From Kutzneria sp. CA-103260 (GTDB lineage Bacteria > Actinomycetota > Actinomycetes > Mycobacteriales > Pseudonocardiaceae): a stretch of DNA of 64,000 bases. Below are positions 26,520 to 34,744 of the stretch, one piece after another (position 1 is the stretch's first letter; every line of letters begins with the position of its first letter). The stretch covers positions 6,448,001 through 6,512,000 of the forward strand of contig NZ_CP073318.1 in NCBI RefSeq assembly GCF_018263855.1, written 5' to 3'. The notes under the pieces are model-generated. The model saw only the letters and a list, made by a program, of their open reading frames with translations, was not told the origin of the DNA and made no database searches. The translations under genes were made by a program, and so were the position numbers.

Positions 26520-27365
26520 ATGGCTGATCTCCCCTCCGACCACGTTCGCACCCTGCTCGCCGTGGTCGACGCCGGCACCTTCGACGCCGCCGCCGCTGCC
26601 CTGCACGTCACCCCCTCCGCCGTCAGCCAGCGCATCAAGGCCCTAGAACAGCGCACCGGCCGGGTCCTGCTCATGCGCACCAAACCTGTCCAGCTCACCG
26701 ATTCCGGCCAGGTCGTCGTCCGCTTCGCCCGCCAGCTCGCCCAGCTCTCCCTCGACGCCCAGGCCGAACTCGGTCTCACCACTGCCGGGCAGCCCACCCG
26801 TCTCTCCATCGCCGTCAACGCCGACTCCCTCGCCACCTGGTTCCTCCCCGCTCTGGCGCAGGTCCCTGACGTCTGCTTCGACCTCCACCGCGAGGACGAG
26901 GGTCACACCACCCAACTCCTCCGCGAGGGCCTCGTGATGGCCGCCGTCACCTCCACCCCCGACCCCGTCCAGGGCTGCTCCGTGCGCCCCCTCGGAAGTT
27001 TGCGCTACCTGGCCTGCGCTTCCCCCTCTTTCCCCTTCGAGTCCTTCTCCACCTCCCCCGTCATCTTCTTCGACCGCTCCGACCTCCTCCAGGACCGCTT
27101 CGCCGCCGGCGCCAGTCCTTTCCGCCACCACATGCCCTCCTCCGCCGCCTACCTCGACGCCGTCCTCGCCGGCATGGGCTGGGGCCTCATCCCCGTCTCC
27201 CACGCCTCGCCGTGTTTTGCCGCCGGCACCCTCGTCAACCTCGCCCCCACCCGCCACATGGACGTCCCCCTCTTCTGGCAGCAGTGGAAACTCCACTCCC
27301 CCGCCCTCGCCGCCACCGCCCAGTCCGTCCTCGCCACCGCCGCCGCAGCCCTCGTACAGGCCTAA
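26520..27365 (+). CDS. lysG: LysG/ArgP-type LysR-family regulator
   Basis: This 281-residue LysR-type regulator has an N-terminal HTH typical of LysG/ArgP: HVRTLLAVVDAGTFDAAAAALHVTPSAVSQRIKALEQRTGRVLL. The effector domain starts near residue 90 (LSIAVNADSLATWFLPAL). The start ATG 26520 gives the family-standard N-terminus; an upstream in-frame start at 26463 would run through the operator. In Corynebacterium LysG activates lysE with lysine, arginine or histidine as coinducers. Codon use is unusually C-rich at third positions toward the 3' end. Confidence 0.9.
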   Translation: MADLPSDHVRTLLAVVDAGTFDAAAAALHVTPSAVSQRIKALEQRTGRVLLMRTKPVQLTDSGQVVVRFARQLAQLSLDAQAELGLTTAGQPTRLSIAVNADSLATWFLPALAQVPDVCFDLHREDEGHTTQLLREGLVMAAVTSTPDPVQGCSVRPLGSLRYLACASPSFPFESFSTSPVIFFDRSDLLQDRFAAGASPFRHHMPSSAAYLDAVLAGMGWGLIPVSHASPCFAAGTLVNLAPTRHMDVPLFWQQWKLHSPALAATAQSVLATAAAALVQA

Positions 27366-27417
27366 GTCACCGCCACCTCACTCCTTCAGGCTTGATTCAC
27401 CGCCACCTCGGACCAGC

Positions 27418-27978
27418 TCACCTCCCCACCCGCCTCAGCAACCGCTCCTGCCTCGTTCCACCTGTTGTCCCTTGCCGCGGCGCGAAGAACCGCTCCACGC
27501 CCTCAAGCCCTTCGTAGATCGCACCCAGGTTCTCTTCCATCCACTCCACCAGTTCCGCGTTCAACTCCTCGTCCCCTCCGACCGCCCTCGCCAGATCCCA
27601 CGTGTGGATCACCGTGTCCGCCGTCCGAATCGCCAGGGCCTGGTCTCCCTTGATCTCCCCCAGCGGGTAATCCACCCTCCGTCCCAGTGCCCCCGGCTCA
27701 CGGAACGCATTGGCGAACGCCTCCATCGACCGCTCGTAGGCATCCACCGGATCCTCCCCAAGCGCGTCCACGTCCCGCATCCGCAGGAATTCCGCCCCCG
27801 TGCCCCCATGAAGCAGCGCCACATAGTTCAGGTTCCCCCTCACCATGTGATTGACCAGCTGCCGCACATTCCACTCCGTGCACGGCGTCGCCGCCGACCA
27901 GTCCCCCACCGACCTGAGCCGACGCCCGAACTCCGCGCTGGCCAACACATACCGATCCACCACATCGAATTCGCTCAC
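27418..27978 (-). CDS. TIGR03086-type DinB/MDMPI-fold metal-binding protein
   Basis: This 186-residue protein has the mycothiol-dependent maleylpyruvate isomerase N-terminal fold: CTEWNVRQLVNHMVRGNLNYVALL, with a metal histidine, and ADTVIHTWDLARAVG, with the second conserved histidine. The GTG at 27978 (VSEFDVVDRYV) gives the expected N-terminus. Members are thought to be mycothiol- or metal-dependent enzymes, and no substrate is indicated. It stands divergent to the gene at 28079. Confidence 0.8.
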   Translation of the reverse strand: MSEFDVVDRYVLASAEFGRRLRSVGDWSAATPCTEWNVRQLVNHMVRGNLNYVALLHGGTGAEFLRMRDVDALGEDPVDAYERSMEAFANAFREPGALGRRVDYPLGEIKGDQALAIRTADTVIHTWDLARAVGGDEELNAELVEWMEENLGAIYEGLEGVERFFAPRQGTTGGTRQERLLRRVGR

Positions 27979-28078
27979 CCGCCAAGCCTGCGCCCCGCCA
28001 CCGTCCAACGCTGGCGGTCATCAGCCACCGTGCCTGCGCCGTCCGGAACGGAGAGGTGTCCGGCCGACGTCGGATGCC

Positions 28079-28801
28079 ATGCTTGCCGCCGTGACCTTCG
28101 ACCAGCCGGCACCCGGCGATGACGACGTCATCGAACTGCTTCAGCGGCGCGACGGCGTCCCGACCGAGGTCGTACTCCGCGACGGAAACACGTTGACTGT
28201 GCTCAACATCGCCTGGGGATACGACATCGGCGACGAATACGCGCACGTGACAACCAATTTCAGCCCGCCGGCCGAAGGCATCGAGATCGACTTCTTCTGC
28301 ACGGACACCGTAGCGGCGATCGTCGATCCCGAAACCGGGACAACGCTGCTGTCCGCGGTCGCTGATCCGCTCCCGGCAGGCCAGGCACCGGAGCGCCGGT
28401 CAGGCCGCGATCTCAGCCAGATCGAGAGAATATGGCAGGACGGACGGCTTCCGATCGTGGACGGGGTGTTCTTCGTGGACGGGCGCTCGTACGCGGTCGA
28501 TGTCGCCGACTCCGCCTTGCACGTGGTTGGGCAAGTGGACCTCGCCGAGGACCCGGAATGGCTCACCTCGATCGACATCACCCGCGAGGCGCCCGCACCG
28601 GGCGGTTTCGTCTGCGCCGGCGAAGGCTCCCACGGGTCCGAGGGCTTCTTCGCACGGCTCGACGGCGACAAAAGGCTGGTCTGGGTGTGCTACCTGTCCG
28701 AGTCGAACCCGTTCGACCAGTTGGCGCTCACTGGCAACACACTGACCGTTTCCTCCACCTCCGGTGTGGTGATCACCGTCGACCTGGACGAACCCGTGTA
28801 A
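28079..28801 (+). CDS. Uncharacterised acidic protein
   Basis: The family is not recognised. It is a 240-residue, acidic, soluble, probably beta-rich protein: TEVVLRDGNTLTVLNIAWGYDIGDEYAHVTTNFSP, with a second half ALTGNTLTVSSTSGVVITVDLDEPV. It has no signal peptide or membrane span. The start ATG at 28079 is the first good codon after the divergent gene. It ends 3 bp from the convergent EVE-HNH gene. Confidence 0.6.
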   Translation: MLAAVTFDQPAPGDDDVIELLQRRDGVPTEVVLRDGNTLTVLNIAWGYDIGDEYAHVTTNFSPPAEGIEIDFFCTDTVAAIVDPETGTTLLSAVADPLPAGQAPERRSGRDLSQIERIWQDGRLPIVDGVFFVDGRSYAVDVADSALHVVGQVDLAEDPEWLTSIDITREAPAPGGFVCAGEGSHGSEGFFARLDGDKRLVWVCYLSESNPFDQLALTGNTLTVSSTSGVVITVDLDEPV

Positions 28802-28804
28802 CGC

Positions 28805-29710
28805 TCAATCCCTGAGCGCCTGGCCTCGGTGGTACTCGAAGAACGGCTTGCTCTTCACGCCGTAGGCACCGCATTCCCTATCGGTAAAGGCAAACTTGAC
28901 GAACTCCCGCACCGCCGGGAACACGTCGCAACGCGGACCGGGCTGGATCTTCCCGTCGTCGTCGACGTAGATGTAGCCGTGTTCGAAGACCTCGTCACAG
29001 CCGAGCGCACAAGCCGCCATGATGTTCTCCGGCTTGAGCTGCTCCGGGTACTCGCAGTCGGCCCGCCGCTTGATGTGCGCGGCCCGAACGAACCGCCTCG
29101 GCAGCTCACGTCCGCAGAGATCACAGGTGACCTCCTCGGCGTCGCCGAACTTCAGCTTCTTCAACCAACGCTGCTCTCGCCGGTACGCCATCAACCGCTT
29201 GCCGTCCACCGGTCCGTCGAACCGGCTCTCATCCTCCTCATCGGGCACGGCCGCCGCCGGTCCCACCACCTTCTCGAAGGCGTCCGCCACGTCCCTGACG
29301 ACCGGCTGGCCCTGCTTGTTGGCCGAAAGCCGCAGCGCTTCCATACCAGTCGCGCCGAGCGCCAGGCCATGGACCTGCTCCTCCTCGCCCACGTACTCAA
29401 GGTCGATGCGCCAGGGATACGGCTTGTCCGGCCACACCCACTCGCCGGACTGGTAGAGCGACCGCGTGACCTTGGCGAACACGACCTTGCCCAGCCGAGC
29501 GTCCTTCCATCCCTCTGGCTGGACGCGACTGCTCGGTCCAAGGTGTCCGAACACCACAGAATCGCCGGGCTCCAGCGAACGTGCCATTCCCAAACCGTCC
29601 GCCTTGGACAGCGCGTCGTTCTCCCAACCCCACACCCGTCGAGCCAGGCCGATCCCCAGGTTTCTGACCGAGATCTTGTTCTTGGGAACGTAGATGTAGG
29701 CGGTCCGACT
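28805..29710 (-). CDS. EVE-like domain plus HNH nuclease, candidate modification-dependent restriction protein
   Basis: This is a 301-residue protein with two modules. Residues 3-110 look like an EVE/PUA-type fold: TAYIYVPKN, GDSVVFGHLG, LGKVVFAKVTRSLY and KPYPWRIDLEYV, where the strand after YPWRI is typical. Residues 195-258 form an HNH nuclease: C197-X2-C200, H213 in AAHIKRR, then PENIMAACALGCDEVFEHGYIYVDDDG. EVE domains in other systems read modified cytosines, and HNH cuts DNA. The GTG at 29710 has GGAGG 5 bp upstream and lies 33 bp behind the nuclease-helicase gene, so the two should be cotranscribed. The EVE call is by pattern only. Confidence 0.65.
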   Translation of the reverse strand, partial: SRTAYIYVPKNKISVRNLGIGLARRVWGWENDALSKADGLGMARSLEPGDSVVFGHLGPSSRVQPEGWKDARLGKVVFAKVTRSLYQSGEWVWPDKPYPWRIDLEYVGEEEQVHGLALGATGMEALRLSANKQGQPVVRDVADAFEKVVGPAAAVPDEEDESRFDGPVDGKRLMAYRREQRWLKKLKFGDAEEVTCDLCGRELPRRFVRAAHIKRRADCEYPEQLKPENIMAACALGCDEVFEHGYIYVDDDGKIQPGPRCDVFPAVREFVKFAFTDRECGAYGVKSKPFFEYHRGQALRD

Positions 29711-29742
29711 CACTGCGCCCTCCACTTCCACCGCGCCAGCTC

Positions 29743-31644
29743 TCAACGAGAGTACGTGCACAGGAACTCATTCGTCTTCTCGTCCACCGAGTGCAGACAG
29801 ACGCCATGCATGCCGCGGGTGAGCAGCACCTTGTAGGTGTTACGAACCAGTTCGTCGAACCGGGCCTCATCCCGTTTGACGGCGCTGTCCCGGGATTTAT
29901 CCATCTGGGCGACCCACTGGTCGTCCCGGATGACGAGGTCTTCGCCGAAGATCACGCCCGCCCAGTCGTACTCGAACCCCTGGGCGGTGTAGATGCATCC
30001 GACCTGGTTGAAGCCCTTGGGATCGGACGCCCACAGCGCTGCCGGCGGCGCGTCGTCGACCTTCTTGCCGTCCGGCGTGTTCCACGGCCGCTTCCAGTTT
30101 CCGATGGCCACGTCCTCCACTAGGCGGAGGCCGCCCCGGCCGTTCGGCTTCGGCTCGCTCCAGGGCCAGCAGAAGCCCGCCGCGATCCGCGCCGTGTGAT
30201 CGGTCCCTCGCATGCGGCCCAAGAGCCATTCCTCAAGGCTCGCGGGGGAACCCTCGGTGCGCACGACGTATTCGTCACCCGTCCCAGCGACCAGGTCCGA
30301 CCAGACGATCGGCGGCTTCTCGGAGAGGCCGAGCAGGCGGCGCACCCACTCGTCGTACAGGACGGAACCGCCGCACCTGAACTGACCCTCCAGCCGGACC
30401 ACCTTGACGTCGCACCCCCGCGCCACCGCGGTCCCCTCGATGTACTCCTGGGTCCCGACCTCGTTCGGCCGCACGACCTGGTGTTCGTCGAGCAGGAACA
30501 CCGGCACCTTCGCCACGTCGATCAGTTCCTCGACCTGCAGTCTGTTGCCACTGCCGGTCGACCGCTTGTCCCGAATCCGATGAGCCTCGTCGCAGATCAC
30601 GACATCGAGCTCGTTCTTCCGGTGTTTGCTGAAGTCGCGGAAGTACACGAACAGGGCCTTCACGCCGCTGTCACCGCGAGCCACCCGCCGCCACAAGGTC
30701 TGGGTAAAGGCCCTGGACCCGGTGGCGTGCACAGCCTTCCGGTTGGTGCGGGCTAGCTTCGCCAACAGGGACATCGCGATGGCACTCTTGCCGGATCCTG
30801 GGCCACCGAGCACGATGACAACCCTCTTGCGACTGTCCCCTCGCTGGGTCGCCCCGACCGCGTCCATCACCATGTTGTAGGCCAGCTTCTGCTCGTCGAG
30901 CAGCACGAAGTCGTCGCGGTTCTCGAACATGCCGGCCGCTGTCGTCAGCAATGTCTTCGCCGGCGCCGCCCTGGCGTCCATCAGGTCCTTCGCCACTTGG
31001 TGGTTCGTGGCATGGTCCACAGAGGCGTCCAGCACCTTTCGTAAGAGGTTCTCGAGAACAGGTGTTCTGCTGCGTGTGACCAGATAGTCCTGCGCGGTGA
31101 ACTTGGCACGGTCCAGCGCCGCGCACTCCTCATCCTCCGCGTTGTGCAGGTATGCGACGCCGCGGATCCGGTGCGGGTTGCGGGCGAGATCAGGATGAAA
31201 GTCCAGCAGCTGTCGGCCGTACCGGAAGACCTGTTCGGACGGATGCAGCTGCAGGCTCTTCAAGCCGTTGACCCGGAAGCCACCGGCCTCCGAGACGACC
31301 GGCCCCGACCACTGCTTGAGCTCGACCAACAAGTACGACGGCTCACTGGTCCCGGGACACAGGCCGCAGAGAACCGCGTCCACCCGCTTGGGGCTGTACG
31401 GCAGCCGGTGCTCGAGGACGACCTGCACGTTCGTCATACCGGCCCGCTGCATCACGTCCAGGAGAATCGGGAGGCTGTTCCGCCAGGCGCCCACCTCGCC
31501 AGTCTCCGCGTTCACCGGCTGCCATGAGCCCGTCGCTCGCACGAGATCGCGGATCAACGTGCCGTCGTCCATCCTTTGCCGCAGCTCCGCGACGCTGCCG
31601 CTGACCACCTGACTCAACCGCGCTCCCCAGTGACGGACAGTCAA
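29743..31644 (-). CDS. PD-(D/E)XK-like nuclease fused to DUF2075 (SF1-type) helicase
   Basis: This is a 633-residue protein. The N-terminal part has a PD-(D/E)XK-like arrangement (RVDAV with D89, then LLVELKQW with E108 and K110), followed by a linker to about residue 245. The helicase part has a Q-motif-like EQKLAYN, Walker A GGPGSGKSA (280-287), Walker B VVICDEAHRI (352-355), motif III-like FLLDEHQVVRPNE, YTAQGFEYDWAGVIFG, and LLTRGMHGVCLHS near the end. DUF2075 proteins are SF1-like nucleic-acid motors found in defence contexts. The frame opens at TTG 31644 without an obvious ribosome site, so the start is uncertain. The EVE-HNH gene follows after 33 bp. Confidence 0.75.
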   Translation of the reverse strand: MTVRHWGARLSQVVSGSVAELRQRMDDGTLIRDLVRATGSWQPVNAETGEVGAWRNSLPILLDVMQRAGMTNVQVVLEHRLPYSPKRVDAVLCGLCPGTSEPSYLLVELKQWSGPVVSEAGGFRVNGLKSLQLHPSEQVFRYGRQLLDFHPDLARNPHRIRGVAYLHNAEDEECAALDRAKFTAQDYLVTRSRTPVLENLLRKVLDASVDHATNHQVAKDLMDARAAPAKTLLTTAAGMFENRDDFVLLDEQKLAYNMVMDAVGATQRGDSRKRVVIVLGGPGSGKSAIAMSLLAKLARTNRKAVHATGSRAFTQTLWRRVARGDSGVKALFVYFRDFSKHRKNELDVVICDEAHRIRDKRSTGSGNRLQVEELIDVAKVPVFLLDEHQVVRPNEVGTQEYIEGTAVARGCDVKVVRLEGQFRCGGSVLYDEWVRRLLGLSEKPPIVWSDLVAGTGDEYVVRTEGSPASLEEWLLGRMRGTDHTARIAAGFCWPWSEPKPNGRGGLRLVEDVAIGNWKRPWNTPDGKKVDDAPPAALWASDPKGFNQVGCIYTAQGFEYDWAGVIFGEDLVIRDDQWVAQMDKSRDSAVKRDEARFDELVRNTYKVLLTRGMHGVCLHSVDEKTNEFLCTYSR

Positions 31645-31712
31645 GCGGTTAGCAATACCACACGACCAGGCGTCACTCGGACGTGTTTGCGACCGCCAGC
31701 CCGGTGGTCAGC

Positions 31713-31735
31713 CGTTGACATATTCACCGTCAACG
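31713..31735. promoter_or_regulatory. Inverted repeat upstream of the nuclease-helicase gene
   Basis: CGTTGAC-N9-GTCAACG lies about 70 bp upstream of the helicase start. The minus strand carries a TTGACG that could be a -35 element, so the dyad may be an operator overlapping the promoter. No regulator gene is adjacent. Confidence 0.4.
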
Positions 31736-31793
31736 TTCGGTCGCTACCGTTAGCGCGATCCGCGGCTCTGAGCAGCGCGGAGTTCGGTGCAGC

Positions 31794-32105
31794 TCAGTTG
31801 TCCGCCAGGAGCACCCGGGCCTGCTCGGCGAGAACACGAACCGCGCCTTCAAGGTCGGCGAGCCGTGCCGCCAGGCTGGCAACAGGAAGGTGCTGCGGCA
31901 ACGCCTCGCTGAACTTCAAGCCGGCCAGCGCTCGTTCGTCAACCTCAGGCAGGCACAGACGGTCGGCCGCATCGGCGGTTGCCGCTTTCCATACGCCCGG
32001 AGCGAGATCCGTACACAAGCGAAGAGAGGCATCGTCAACTGCTGAGCGACAATGCGCCGCGGCTCGGGAGGTGCGGTGACGGGCTTCACATAGCCGCGAC
32101 TCCAC
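31794..32105 (-). CDS. Small hypothetical protein with coiled-coil end
   Basis: This frame of 103 residues starts with GTG and has a plausible leucine-rich C-terminal helix (LAARLADLEGAVRVLAEQARVLLADN). It precedes the nuclease-helicase on the same strand by 149 bp. No family is recognised, the ribosome site is poor, and the region may be non-coding. Confidence 0.35.
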   Translation of the reverse strand: MESRLCEARHRTSRAAAHCRSAVDDASLRLCTDLAPGVWKAATADAADRLCLPEVDERALAGLKFSEALPQHLPVASLAARLADLEGAVRVLAEQARVLLADN

Positions 32106-32497
32106 AGCAGCAACAATCCAGCAGCCCTAACTATTTCTTCACACCGGACGGCAAGGAACAGACGGCTGCACAGTAGCCCAATATCTCTTCAGGGCCGCAA
32201 TCAAACGAAACACACCAAACAACGGGATCGCCACAACAGGAGCACGGTTGTTTGACGTCTTATCGGCGCACCAGATACTGGCAGGCGGTCGTGCGATCCC
32301 GTGACCACGGGCCAGTGCGGTGACATCGACGTCCTGATGTAACCGGCGCAAGCCCTGCACCGCCTGGACGAAGCTGGTCAACTCTGCGACTGACCCGAGT
32401 GCTCGTCGCTCGACTGTGTAGTTTTCGAGAATGCCCACTCGGCTTGCCGTATCCTGCCCGTTGGGTTGAGACGCGCCGATCGTCACCTGGGGGCGAC
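32106..32497. other. Gene-free stretch upstream of the toxin gene
   Basis: These 392 bp hold no convincing gene. Short frames on both strands are not family-like. The region has lower GC than its surroundings and may contain the toxin promoter or a decayed gene. A purine-rich CTGGGGGCGA just before 32498 is the likely ribosome site for the toxin gene. Confidence 0.4.
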
Positions 32498-33703
32498 GTG
32501 AGCAAGGCCAAGATCCATCCTGACCATCTGCGGAAGTCGGGCGGCAACCTCAAGAAGTTCGGCGGCACCGTCGAGGAGACCGGTCAGAAGCTCGAGGAGA
32601 CCGGACAGAAGCTGGTTTCTCACGCCTCTGGCGACCGGTCAGGTGTCGGTGCGGTCGTCGCGAAGTTCACTGGCAGGGCCACCGAGATCGCCGGTAAGAC
32701 GTTCAAGGAGGGCGGCCGGGTCGCCGGCTCCGCCGGCGATCGCCTTGGCAAGACCGCCGACCTCTATGAGGAGGCCGACACCACCGCTGCCGACAAACTC
32801 CGCAAGCACCACCCTTCCGCCAAGGGCAAGGTCGCCCCTCCCGGCGGATCGGCGCGTTCCGGCTCGCCTGTAGGCAAGGGCGGCACCGGCTCCGGCAAGA
32901 AGCCCAAACGCGTCCCCGGCGGCGGTGCCGGCAGCGCCGAGAAGATCGGCTCCCCAAGTGGCGGCAAGGATCACAAGGCGCCTACCATCCCCGGCGGCGG
33001 TGGCGAACCCGCCCGCATCGAGGGCCGACTCCCTCACCCCGACTCTGCCGAGGCTCATCTTCCCGAACTGCTCAGTGAGCACAACGTGACGCAGGAGGAG
33101 TTCAACTCCATGCGCCACCGAATGAACCAGCCCGACGGCACTGCGAACGTCTCCCACGAGGAAGCCATGAAGTGGCGCGGCATTCGCGAAGGAATTCCGC
33201 TTGACGCCGGCACATCGGTCCAGAAGGTTCTCAGTCCCGCCACAGCTGACAACTATCTGAAAAACGTACACATCAAGGGTGGATTCCAAGCCGACCAGGC
33301 ACAAGGATGCTTCGCGCGCATGTCCGACGCACAAAGCATGAAAACCCCTGCAGACTATCGCGAAGGCCTACGCCTGGACTACGACGACCACACGTTTCCG
33401 GCGGGTCTGGATTCGGTTCACGTCCTGCGCACACACGTCGACGCGCCGGAAAACTACAGTGTTCCCTTCGGTGGCCCAACCGCCACAGGCCGCTCGAACA
33501 TCGAAGGAACAAAAGACTGGAGCGACCCGTTCACAGGGAACGGCTTCACTGGATCGAACGCGCATCTAGTGCCCGAGTGGGAGCGCGCTCCCGGCCCGCT
33601 CTCCGACGGCGATCAGATCTTTCGTGTCGGCCGCGATGGCAGCGAGCAACTTGTCGCTACGCTCGACGACGGCTTTTGGATTCCTGAACCGGGAGCGAAA
33701 TGA
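32498..33703 (+). CDS. Type VII-exported polymorphic toxin candidate (EspC-like N-terminus)
   Basis: This is a 401-residue protein. Residues 1-95 are helical and EspC-like (HPDHLRKSGGNLKKFGGTV), ending in TADLYEEADTTAADKL where Y90-X3-D94 matches the YxxxD/E export signal. Residues 100-180 are a Gly/Lys/Pro/Ser linker. Residues 190-401 form a distinct folded domain (RHRMNQPDGTANVSHEEAMKW, LRLDYDDHTFPAGLDSVHVLRTH, GSNAHLVPEWERAPGPLSDGDQIFRVGRDG) of no recognised family, presumed to be the toxin. It overlaps by 4 nt the next gene, a candidate immunity protein, the usual layout of such modules. Confidence 0.65.
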   Translation: MSKAKIHPDHLRKSGGNLKKFGGTVEETGQKLEETGQKLVSHASGDRSGVGAVVAKFTGRATEIAGKTFKEGGRVAGSAGDRLGKTADLYEEADTTAADKLRKHHPSAKGKVAPPGGSARSGSPVGKGGTGSGKKPKRVPGGGAGSAEKIGSPSGGKDHKAPTIPGGGGEPARIEGRLPHPDSAEAHLPELLSEHNVTQEEFNSMRHRMNQPDGTANVSHEEAMKWRGIREGIPLDAGTSVQKVLSPATADNYLKNVHIKGGFQADQAQGCFARMSDAQSMKTPADYREGLRLDYDDHTFPAGLDSVHVLRTHVDAPENYSVPFGGPTATGRSNIEGTKDWSDPFTGNGFTGSNAHLVPEWERAPGPLSDGDQIFRVGRDGSEQLVATLDDGFWIPEPGAK

Positions 33704-34110
33704 TTACCAAGCCGCACTACGAGGCCGTCATGGACGGGCGCACCTACCGGGCCACCCGCACCCAAGATCCGACCGTTGTGAACCTGCGATGGTCGGGTTC
33801 CAGCCCGCCAGATCCTCGGTTTACGGAAACCGTTTCCGGCTCGTACAAGCTGCCCGTCCGCTTGGAGGAACTGGAATCACTCTCGCTTGTCGAGTGGAGG
33901 TGCGAGTACGACGGGGAACCGTTCATCGTCAACGACGAGGATAGCGACAAGTTGTACGTTTCCTACGTCGGGGAGAGTGAGACCAGGGCCCGCGAGCTCG
34001 GCATGAACATCGTCGAACGCTTTGTTGCAGATGGAGAGCTCCCCAAGGGGGCGGTGGAAAATCTGCGGGAGGTAAGGAAGCAGTACTGGCCCACCCCAGT
34101 TCAGGAGTGA
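33700..34110 (+). CDS. Candidate immunity protein for the upstream toxin
   Basis: This 136-residue, acidic, soluble protein (HYEAVMDGRTYRATRT, LVEWRCEYDGEPFIVNDEDSDKLYVSYVGES) has no recognised family. Its ATG lies in the ATGA that ends the toxin gene, which couples synthesis of the two. Small size, acidity and tight linkage support an immunity role; this is inference from context. A hairpin terminator follows after about 95 bp. Confidence 0.6.
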   Translation: MITKPHYEAVMDGRTYRATRTQDPTVVNLRWSGSSPPDPRFTETVSGSYKLPVRLEELESLSLVEWRCEYDGEPFIVNDEDSDKLYVSYVGESETRARELGMNIVERFVADGELPKGAVENLREVRKQYWPTPVQE

Positions 34111-34204
34111 CGTCAAGTTGAACAGTCGTCGGGCCCGGACGGGCTAAAGCAGCCAAGGCGGCCCACACCGCAAAGAGCCGGTTTCGTATGGGCCTGATCT
34201 TGAG

Positions 34205-34235
34205 ACGCCTGGCCGGCAACCCGCTGACCAGGCGT
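34205..34235 (+). terminator. Terminator behind the toxin-immunity pair
   Basis: ACGCCTGG and CCAGGCGT form an 8-bp stem with a 15-nt loop, followed by TTCT. It lies between the immunity gene and the left attachment repeat, whose first base is at 34240. Confidence 0.65.
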
Positions 34236-34239
34236 TTCT

Positions 34240-34284
34240 GTAGGGCGGGTGGGGCTCGAACCCACGACCTGACAGATTATGAGT
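34240..34284. repeat. Left attachment site (displaced tRNA-Met 3' end)
   Basis: These 45 bp are identical to 49201-49245 and correspond to the tRNA from the anticodon loop to the 3' end plus one base. The rest of a tRNA is absent, so this copy is not functional. Confidence 0.93.
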
Positions 34285-34744
34285 GTCCAAGTTCACCCGA
34301 CAGGAGTAGCTGAACAGGCAGTTCACCGATAGTTGAGGCAGAAAGTATCGCCACAGAAGCACTCACCCAACCGAGTTCGTGGACAGCCTCATGGACAGAC
34401 AAGTCCACTGTGGATGACCCCTGACCATGCTACATCACGCTCGCCCTACCCCCTGCCGGCCACCTCACACTGGTGTCAGGACCATCTCACTAACTGCATT
34501 GCCACCCGTTGCTCCAACCATCGACACCGAGAATGGCAACTTCGACACAGTAGCCGTGGTACACCCAACCCGAGAGCTACGGCCACCAATTCTGGAGTTT
34601 CACAGCATCTCGTGACACAGCATGCAGCGCGAGGCGGCGAGCGCAACACCATAGACGAATCCATCCCCAACTTCTCCGAAACTCGCACCCCTTTTCGACA
34701 GTCGCGGAGCGGCCGAACCAGTAAGCTCCGACCACACCCATCGC
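34285..34744. other. Left end of the island, no gene
   Basis: These 460 bp inside the left junction are lower in GC than the chromosome and carry no supported gene. Integrase or excisionase arm sites would be expected here, but none can be defined by eye. Confidence 0.4.

Noticed and set aside
34240-34284. A second tRNA-Met gene
   Set aside because: Only the 3' half is present; no D-arm or 5' acceptor strand precedes it, so it is the att copy.
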